Part shown: in pieces, positions 1 to 5,162 of the stretch
How positions within the stretch are numbered: position 1 is the first letter of the stretch
How the letters are laid out: the number at the start of each line of letters is the position of its first letter
Source of the DNA: JAZQLP01 sp045629205
GTDB taxonomy: Bacteria; Bacillota; Clostridia; Oscillospirales; UBA644
Length of the DNA: 8,972 nucleotides
Assembly: GCA_045629205.1 (NCBI GenBank)
Contig: JAZQQT010000145.1
Location: 1-8,972, forward strand
Reading direction: 5' to 3'
Translations under genes and position numbers: made by a program
Notes under the pieces: model-generated
Seen by the model: only the letters and a program-made list of their open reading frames with translations
Told to the model about the DNA's origin: nothing
Database searches by the model: none

Positions 1-140
1 TTCTGCCCGCTCCTTGCCGAATATTACGGCGAGTTCGACCTCGTCATCTCGGAATCGGGATATAAATTTATCAAAAACGGTCTCCCCAAAATGGTAAGAG
101 CGTATAAAAAAGTCACCCGTTTCTTAAAGGGTGACAAACG
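1..140 (+). repeat. Direct repeat of 140 bases, left copy (right copy at 8777-8916)
   Basis: Every base from 1 to 140 equals the base 8776 positions further on. The first difference is A at 141 against C at 8917, after which the sequences are clearly different for the 20-40 bases before each METK start codon. Because the identity begins exactly at base 1, the true repeat may extend beyond the window. Confidence 0.95.
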
Positions 141-153
141 AGATAAACAATAA
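1..153 (+). CDS. FemAB-like peptidoglycan bridge aminoacyltransferase, C-terminal 50 residues only (5'-truncated by window edge)
   Basis: The reading frame is open from base 1 and stops with TAA at 151-153. The visible tail begins FCPLLAEYYGEFDLVIS and ends in a basic stretch (KMVRAYKKVTRFLKGDKRDKQ without its stop). The same tail is preceded in the right-hand copy (8459-8926) by GINLGGVEGDLQDGLYEFK, which matches the C-terminal pattern of FemA/FemB/FemX-type proteins (Gly-rich strand, acidic loop, GLYxFKxxF, then an IGEF/YGEF strand). In that family the enzyme moves amino acids from aminoacyl-tRNA onto the lipid II stem peptide at the inner face of the membrane. The catalytic domains are not in the window, so activity cannot be judged. 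It sits 16 bases upstream of the small gene at 170, consistent with one operon. Bases 1-140 are repeated exactly at 8777-8916. Confidence 0.65.
   Translation, partial: FCPLLAEYYGEFDLVISESGYKFIKNGLPKMVRAYKKVTRFLKGDKRDKQ
112..135 (+). repeat. Strong hairpin inside the end of the FemAB-like frame (copy 1)
   Basis: GTCACCC at 112-118 pairs perfectly with GGGTGAC at 129-135. TTT at 120-122 can also pair with AAA at 126-128, leaving a CTT loop and one bulged G at 119, giving a 10-bp stem. No T-run follows, so it does not look like an intrinsic terminator. It lies 16 bases before the FemAB stop and just upstream of the small-gene ribosome binding site, so it could affect translation of that gene. 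An identical copy is at 8888-8911. The point where the two 140-base repeats diverge is six bases downstream. Confidence 0.5.
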
Positions 154-158
154 GGAGG
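152..158 (+). promoter_or_regulatory. Ribosome binding site of the small gene at 170
   Basis: AAGGAGG overlaps the FemAB stop codon and lies 11 bases before the ATG at 170. It decides the start of the small gene: an in-frame GTG at 131 lies inside the upstream FemAB frame and has no comparable site in front of it. Confidence 0.7.
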
Positions 159-169
159 AATCAGTCGGC

Positions 170-367
170 ATGGAAACAAAATCGTGGTCGGATATGACTC
201 CCGAAGAAAAGAAGGTTGAGCTTTATCTCAGGCAGAAAGCCACGCTTGATTCCTTTCTTGCCCGCAACGCGATTTCACAGGCGCAATACGATAAAAGCCT
301 TCGTGACCTCACCGAAAAAATGGGAATGACGGAAGTTCTTGCCGGACTTAACACAGAAAGAGAGTAA
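170..367 (+). CDS. Conserved small protein of 65 residues, SHOCT-like short helical domain, function unknown
   Basis: The protein starts METKSWSDMTPEEKK and is charged, soluble and predicted almost wholly helical, with no signal peptide or membrane segment. Its core (about residues 18-52) contains LYLRQKATLDSFLARNAISQ followed by a QYDKSLRDLTEKMGM-like segment. The pattern of a helix, an 'ai' turn (xxNAIS/T), then a second helix with regularly spaced Leu resembles the SHOCT-type short C-terminal domain, which usually mediates oligomerisation; this link is by eye. ATG at 170 was chosen because of the AAGGAGG at 152-158. It follows the FemAB-like gene by 16 bases and precedes the next gene by 7 bases, so all three are probably co-transcribed. 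A second gene beginning with the same METK codons starts at 8963 behind the second FemAB tail, so the pairing with FemAB recurs. Confidence 0.75.
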   Translation: METKSWSDMTPEEKKVELYLRQKATLDSFLARNAISQAQYDKSLRDLTEKMGMTEVLAGLNTERE

Positions 368-374
368 GATTTTT

Positions 375-2078
375 ATGGCTTACAGTATACAGAATCCCTG
401 GATAAAAGAAAGAGAATACGCTTTTTGCTGCTGGGTTCCCGAAATAGTCAGAGGCGAGTATTTCAACCACAAGGCAAACAGAATACTCGATATTCTCAGA
501 GCGTCAGACGAACAGATCGACCGCTATGTAAAAATGATGGGAGAACTCGGTTTTACCGGAATACAGATTCTCGATAACTGCGCGGTCTGGGCTGCCTGCG
601 GCTCGGTCGATGCCGCTCACGGTCAGTTAAAGAAATTTATCGCCGCCGCAAAAAAATACGGGCAGAAAGTAACGGTTTGGGTATGGGCGGCATGCTTTAC
701 CGATTACGGATGGCATGACGGTGATGCCGATTTCAATTTCACCACTCCCGACGTTTACGATAACCCGAAATATTTCAGGCTTTTCAGCCGTTATTACGAT
801 AAATATGCCGAGCTGGCGGAAAACGCCGACCGGTTGATTTTCCATTTTTACGATCCGGGACATCTCGGCGACAGCAAGGACGTCATCAGATACGTCAGGC
901 TCCTCGAAAGCAAATGCCTCGCAAGAAATCCCGATCTTAAATTCGGAGTCGATACGTGGGACGCTTCCGAAGGATACATCGACGACCTCGTAAACAGCGG
1001 TCTCGACGGACATATGCTGCTTGAACTGTCGTTATGGATGCCCGACAGCGAGGAAAAACGCAGACAGTATCGTAAAAATGCTATAGGTAAGGGCTTCTCG
1101 CTCGGTGTTTGGGGATGGTATACGGCGGAATACGAAACAGACCAGCTTGCCTCAATGAACGTTAATGCCCGCGTTCTCAAAGATGTCTATAACCGCATCA
1201 GAAGCGCTGCCGACGACATAACCGTTCCCGAATACTGGTCAGAGATGGACGCCACCCATGTCATCAATCTGTTTTCGGAGTATTGCGCGGCGCAGCTTCT
1301 TATAGATCCCGACCGCGATACCGACGAACTTCTGCGTGAAATAAGCAGAAAATTCCTGCCTGATTACGAAAACGAAATTTACGGAATGCTTTCTCTCATT
1401 CAGGATGCCCGCTCGGGTGACAGATGGGAAACCTATTGGTGGAGGTACCCCGAGCATGTCTTTTTGACCGGTAATAATCGGCAGAGCATATACGAAAGGG
1501 CGGAAAAGGTCGAGGAATTTCTCATTAAAATCCGCGGTGATCACACCCTCGTTTCCGGACTTACACTGCCTTATGACCCCTGCGATATTCTCGACGCCGT
1601 TCTGCCTCACATAAGACAGATCAAGATTTTCTCCGCTTTCCGCGTTGAATTTGATAAGCTTGAAGCAGAGGCGGACAGTCTCGGCAAGCAAGAACTTTTT
1701 TCCCGACTCGACGCATTATATAAGCCTGTCCCCGCCTATAACACGTGGGTCGGAACATTCGGTCCTCCGGAGCAGAGATGCCAGATAATTCTTGTCGATG
1801 CCTTCTGCAAACGTTACGGTATCGACTTTCCGTATAAAGCCGGTCTCGTTTCCGAAATCGTTCACAACGCCCTCGAAAAGCTGTATAATCATCAGCGGCA
1901 CAGCGCCGAGCCGTATATAGTTAACATCGACTTTATCTATGGCGAGGATTGCTGTCTTTCGGATATGTTGATCGCTTCACAGTGTTTCGAAGCGATCAAA
2001 AAGATGGGCGTCATCGAGGTTCTTCCGAACAATACATTCCGCCTCGCCGACTGGCAGAACTATTCCGAAAAGGTTTGA
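375..2078 (+). CDS. Cytoplasmic TIM-barrel protein resembling glycoside hydrolases (GH67/GH115/DUF4838-like architecture), family uncertain
   Basis: This is a 567-residue protein with no signal peptide or membrane segment. ATG at 375 is preferred over the in-frame TTG at 339, which overlaps the small gene; a weak AAAGAGAG lies at 357-364. Regularly spaced hydrophobic strands followed by polar ends suggest a beta/alpha barrel: GFTGIQILDN (59-68), KVTVWVWAACF (98-108), RLIFHFYDPGH (153-163), LKFGVDTW (188-195), HMLLELSLW (213-221) and FSLGVWGWY (241-249). Aromatic residues and acids at strand ends (D67, D109, D160, D193, E217) are typical of sugar-binding barrels; which are catalytic is unknown. 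Residues 287-350 (WSEMDATHV, then YCAAQLLIDPDRDTDELL) resemble the helical region after the barrel in GH115/DUF4838-like proteins. The last 80 residues may be a separate small domain. A role in intracellular glycoside breakdown is inference; a catalytically inactive relative is possible. Confidence 0.6.
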   Translation: MAYSIQNPWIKEREYAFCCWVPEIVRGEYFNHKANRILDILRASDEQIDRYVKMMGELGFTGIQILDNCAVWAACGSVDAAHGQLKKFIAAAKKYGQKVTVWVWAACFTDYGWHDGDADFNFTTPDVYDNPKYFRLFSRYYDKYAELAENADRLIFHFYDPGHLGDSKDVIRYVRLLESKCLARNPDLKFGVDTWDASEGYIDDLVNSGLDGHMLLELSLWMPDSEEKRRQYRKNAIGKGFSLGVWGWYTAEYETDQLASMNVNARVLKDVYNRIRSAADDITVPEYWSEMDATHVINLFSEYCAAQLLIDPDRDTDELLREISRKFLPDYENEIYGMLSLIQDARSGDRWETYWWRYPEHVFLTGNNRQSIYERAEKVEEFLIKIRGDHTLVSGLTLPYDPCDILDAVLPHIRQIKIFSAFRVEFDKLEAEADSLGKQELFSRLDALYKPVPAYNTWVGTFGPPEQRCQIILVDAFCKRYGIDFPYKAGLVSEIVHNALEKLYNHQRHSAEPYIVNIDFIYGEDCCLSDMLIASQCFEAIKKMGVIEVLPNNTFRLADWQNYSEKV

Positions 2079-2102
2079 TGTAAAAAAAAGCATAACATAA
2101 AA

Positions 2103-2122
2103 AAATCTGCACTTTCAGATTT
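2103..2122 (+). terminator. Weak hairpin after the TIM-barrel gene, possible terminator
   Basis: AAATCTG (2103-2109) and CAGATTT (2116-2122) form a 7-bp stem with a six-base loop, 25 bases after the stop at 2078. It is preceded by an A-run but followed by CTGCAGG rather than T residues, and the stem is AT-rich, so termination would be inefficient. The rest of 2079-2203 is AT-rich intergenic DNA with no convincing promoter. Confidence 0.25.
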
Positions 2123-2203
2123 CTGCAGGTTGACAAGAATGTTTTCCGAACTTTCAGACCATATCAAACAAATATGCAGTATATCGATAAATTACGACTA
2201 AAC

Positions 2204-2209
2204 GGAGGT
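2204..2209 (+). promoter_or_regulatory. Ribosome binding site deciding the start of the 909-residue membrane protein
   Basis: GGAGGT is one base from the ATG at 2211 but seven bases from the in-frame ATG at 2217. The normal spacing favours 2217, giving MKKQSQSISAG rather than MKMKKQSQ as the N-terminus. Confidence 0.65.
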
Positions 2210-2216
2210 AATGAAA

Positions 2217-4946
2217 ATGAAAAAGCAATCCCAAAGCATATCTGCGGGCGACAGAAACAATCCCGGTTTTTTCCGGGCTTTGCGGACGGAAATCCTGAAT
2301 CTTTTGAAAAATCCGAAAAAACTGATCCCGACCTTTGTCCTTTGTGGGATATGGCTTGTGTTTTCTCTGATGTCCGGATTCGGCGCCAATATCCCCGTGC
2401 TGAGGTTTTTCTACACGCTTACATATGCGAACGGCGGAATGTTCGGCGGATTTTTCGGAACGGTGGGCGGGATCTTCGGAAAAGCCATATTTGCTGCGGT
2501 AGTTAATTCCGTCGTCCTTTCGATCTGTGAAAAGAAAAATCCCTTCTCCGGTCTGAAAAAAGGTGGAAAGGGGATATTCGCAGACGGAATGAATGCCGTT
2601 GCTCCTCTTTTTATCGGCGGTGGAATAGGTTTGCTGCTTTACTGGTTTTTCAATATCACATCAAGCCCCGTAAACTGTGCCGTTGCCGTTGTCTCGGCGG
2701 TCGGAGCGCTTTCTGCGATCGGTAAAAAGAACGGTATTCTGTTTTCGTTGGTCTTTGGTGTCATGGGTAAGCTCTCCGGCGGAAAAACACCGTCAATTAC
2801 GACAGTCAACCGCGTGATAACGGGCTTTTCGCTTGGATTTGCGGTCGGACTGCCGATTACTTTTGTCCGTTTGCCGATTCTCATCGTCATTCTCGGTATT
2901 TTGCTGATTGCGGCAGGTATTATTATTCCTTTTGCCGGAAAAAAGAGTGTCGTGGCTGCCGTATTTGTCGCTTTTATCTGCGTTTCTGTGTTTTCCGATG
3001 CCGTATTCGCAGCCGGAGAATCATATACTCTTGTGATCGATCCGTTTTATAAGGAGAATAAGGAAACATACGGATATCATTACAACGATTGGGACGCGTG
3101 GATGTATTATTCCTTTTACAAGGCCGGAAACATAGAGGTATCAGCCGACTCCGACGGTAAGTATACATTTACATTGCCGGGATACAATTATTCCTACACG
3201 GAAGGGGAAACCGAATATTCCGTTACCGTTCCGGAAATCGTTTTTTCGGGAGACGGAATTGTCAAGAATCCCGACAATACAACCGGGTATCAAGCAGTCT
3301 TTTTCGCAAAAATCGGGGATGGTATTTCGACCTCTTTAATAAGTGTGAAAAACGGCAAAACAAAAACATACATACATGATATGAAATCGTTTGAACTGAA
3401 CCTCTCATTCAATTCAAAGAACGAACAGAACGGAGGACTTAAGGTCACTTCGACAGATTCGAAATGCGTCCGCCGGAATTATCCCGAAGGAACGGAGGAT
3501 CCGGACAGCTACACATATTGGAGCGAGAGCGCATCTCATTTTTCTCAGGGCTTTACGTTATACGGTTTTAACGGCAATACCGTTTCTTCGTCTGATACGG
3601 ATGAAAAAGATGATGACGGATATATTCCTTATCGCGGCAGACTCACATATTCTAACGGTCGGACCAACAAATACGGTCAGCCATTCCCGGATCTTATGGA
3701 CTTTGATATGGACGGTGAGATCACATGGGCGGATTCCGATATTCAGAAAGAGCTTTCGCACAATCCCGACTATCTTGATCTGCCCGCCTCTCCCGCGGCA
3801 GTAGTCATGATCGCGCTGATCACCGCCATTCTGGGCGGAGGAGGTGCTGTTGCCGCATCCGCGGCGGCAAGCACTGCGGGTTCGGCAGCGGCTCAGGTGC
3901 TCGTCAATACCGGTGCCGAAGCAGAGGAAAGCCTTCTGTCGGATAATGACGATCTCGGTCCGGATATCAGCCGCGATGCAGACGGCGATCTGCACGTCAC
4001 AGATCCGGCAACCGGCGAAAAACGGCTCTATAAAAATAACGGGGACGGGACTTATACAAATCCGCTTACCGGTGCGACCTATACCGGATCCGAACTGAAA
4101 TCCGCTCTCGAAAGCCGTGCGGAGAACGCTGCCGTGATCAGACAGGATGCGGCATCGGCAAATGAAGCAATAGCGGATCAGCGCAAGGACAATCAGGGAC
4201 TTTCCGACTATGCTGAGGAATACGCAGCGGAAAAGGCAAAGCAAACCGCACACGACGAATATGTAGAAAAACTCGGCGAAAAATACGGTGTCAAATCCGG
4301 CGATGAAGATGATATCCGTGCGAAAATCGGCTATGAGCAGGGAAAGGCCGAGATTGAATCCTGCGAATATATGGAGATCGATGGCGAACTCGGGAACAAG
4401 CAGGAATATCTTGAAACCGTGGAGACGGTTGCCGACACATCTGTTGACGTGCTCGCCGATGTTACCGGACGAAAGGATATCAAAGCCGGTTATACGATGG
4501 CAAAGAACACGTTGGCGCGAACATCCGAGGCGATCGCCTATGACAAAAACGTAGCTGTGGGCATTGCGCAGGGTGCGATCGAAGGCACGATAGGCGTCGT
4601 TCAGGACAATGTGGACGGCGCGGCAAACAAACTTGTGGCAAACGTTGTTGGCGAGACATATAAGGAAGCCATGAATGCCACAATCAACGACAAGAATATG
4701 ACCGAGGCCGTGATGGGCGGCATCGGCAAAGGGCTGGTCAATACCGGTGTTGACGTAGGTATGGATATGGTCGGCGAGGGTGTGAAAAACGTTATGGGCG
4801 ATGCTGCAGACGATGCAATCAAGAACGCATTGACCGAGGGTGTCGAAGTGACCAAGGGATCCCTTGTTGACGGAGCCAAGACGCTGACCGGAGACCTCGT
4901 CAAAGACGGTCTTGCCGATTCCTTCAAAACACCGGGCGAAGAATGA
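2217..4946 (+). CDS. Large multi-domain membrane protein with extracytoplasmic EF-hand-like loop and helical Gly/Ala-rich tail, function unknown
   Basis: This 909-residue protein has at least five parts. (1) Residues 37-263 hold about seven hydrophobic segments (near 37-53, 81-104, 128-146, 152-170, 201-217, 219-240, 245-263) rich in Gly and small residues. (2) The last segment ends in SDAVFAAGES, an Ala-X-Ala-like signal peptidase site, so what follows may be released or exposed outside the membrane. (3) Residues 267-520 are Tyr/Ser/Asp-rich and beta-looking. (4) A calcium-binding loop lies at 495-506: D495, D497, D499, G500, I502 and D506 fit the EF-hand/dockerin spacing exactly. (5) A second hydrophobic Ala/Gly stretch (525-562) precedes a charged helical region (residues 625-690) and a Gly/Val/Asp-rich amphipathic tail to 909. 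The segment near 585-625 (DADGDLHVTDPATGEKRLY and a DGTYTNPLTGATYTG-type motif) looks like a beta-hairpin linker seen in secreted modular proteins. I do not recognise a named family or an enzymatic motif. It stands alone on the plus strand and converges on the lipoprotein operon. Confidence 0.75.
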   Translation: MKKQSQSISAGDRNNPGFFRALRTEILNLLKNPKKLIPTFVLCGIWLVFSLMSGFGANIPVLRFFYTLTYANGGMFGGFFGTVGGIFGKAIFAAVVNSVVLSICEKKNPFSGLKKGGKGIFADGMNAVAPLFIGGGIGLLLYWFFNITSSPVNCAVAVVSAVGALSAIGKKNGILFSLVFGVMGKLSGGKTPSITTVNRVITGFSLGFAVGLPITFVRLPILIVILGILLIAAGIIIPFAGKKSVVAAVFVAFICVSVFSDAVFAAGESYTLVIDPFYKENKETYGYHYNDWDAWMYYSFYKAGNIEVSADSDGKYTFTLPGYNYSYTEGETEYSVTVPEIVFSGDGIVKNPDNTTGYQAVFFAKIGDGISTSLISVKNGKTKTYIHDMKSFELNLSFNSKNEQNGGLKVTSTDSKCVRRNYPEGTEDPDSYTYWSESASHFSQGFTLYGFNGNTVSSSDTDEKDDDGYIPYRGRLTYSNGRTNKYGQPFPDLMDFDMDGEITWADSDIQKELSHNPDYLDLPASPAAVVMIALITAILGGGGAVAASAAASTAGSAAAQVLVNTGAEAEESLLSDNDDLGPDISRDADGDLHVTDPATGEKRLYKNNGDGTYTNPLTGATYTGSELKSALESRAENAAVIRQDAASANEAIADQRKDNQGLSDYAEEYAAEKAKQTAHDEYVEKLGEKYGVKSGDEDDIRAKIGYEQGKAEIESCEYMEIDGELGNKQEYLETVETVADTSVDVLADVTGRKDIKAGYTMAKNTLARTSEAIAYDKNVAVGIAQGAIEGTIGVVQDNVDGAANKLVANVVGETYKEAMNATINDKNMTEAVMGGIGKGLVNTGVDVGMDMVGEGVKNVMGDAADDAIKNALTEGVEVTKGSLVDGAKTLTGDLVKDGLADSFKTPGEE

Positions 4947-4968
4947 GCCTTTTTTAATCATAATCGTA

Positions 4969-5014
4969 TATATGCGGAACCGGAGTATTACGGCATTGTT
5001 CCGGACTGCATATA
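4969..5014. repeat. Imperfect inverted repeat in the convergent intergenic region
   Basis: TATATGC (4969-4975) is complementary to GCATATA (5008-5014), and inside it CCGGA (4980-4984) pairs with TCCGG (5000-5004). Unpaired GGAA and ACT form an internal loop and a 15-base apical loop remains. It lies 22 bases after the stop of the membrane protein gene, behind a short T-run at 4950-4955. It may be a transcript 3'-end structure or a degraded terminator; no T-run follows it directly. Confidence 0.35.
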
Positions 5015-5078
5015 CAATCGTATTTACAGTGAATGAACGTGCTGTTTTTTCGATGTAAATTTCCGGTTTGTCCGGCAG

Positions 5079-5114
5079 AAAGATACCCGCTGAAAATGTT
5101 CAGCGGGTATCTTT
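5079..5114. terminator. Bidirectional intrinsic terminator between the convergent genes
   Basis: A perfect 16-bp stem (AAAGATACCCGCTGAA at 5079-5094 and its exact complement at 5099-5114) encloses a four-base AATG loop. On the plus strand it is followed by a T-rich stretch (GTATTATTT). On the minus strand the stem itself ends in TTT and is followed by CTGCC, so termination there depends on the stem. It lies 132 bases after the plus-strand stop and 48 bases past the lipoprotein stop, so it serves both units. This is the clearest terminator in the window. Confidence 0.8.
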
Positions 5115-5162
5115 GTATTATTTCGTCTGTGCGCGAAACGTGTGCATTTTTTCGTATCCGAA

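Noticed and set aside
131..367. Longer version of the small gene starting at GTG 131
   Set aside because: The extra codons lie in the FemAB tail in another frame and lack a ribosome binding site, whereas AAGGAGG is well placed for ATG 170.
339..374. TTG start for the TIM-barrel protein, adding 12 residues
   Set aside because: It would overlap the small gene by 29 bases and gives an unconvincing N-terminus; ATG 375 fits the tight spacing better.
2130..2158. TTGACA at 2130-2135 as a -35 box for the membrane protein gene
   Set aside because: At 16-18 bases downstream there is only TTCAGA-like sequence, with no acceptable -10 box, so a promoter is not supported.
2111..2158. Nine-base direct repeat ACTTTCAGA (2111-2119 and 2150-2158) as an operator
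   Set aside because: Two short AT-rich copies 39 bases apart can occur by chance, and there is no supported promoter between them and the gene.
3558..4961. A 467-residue open frame on the minus strand, antisense to the 909-residue protein
   Set aside because: Its length comes from the codon bias of the plus-strand gene. The translation is rich in Cys, His and Ile with no domain pattern, there is no ribosome binding site in front of it, and the plus-strand frame is clearly the coding one.
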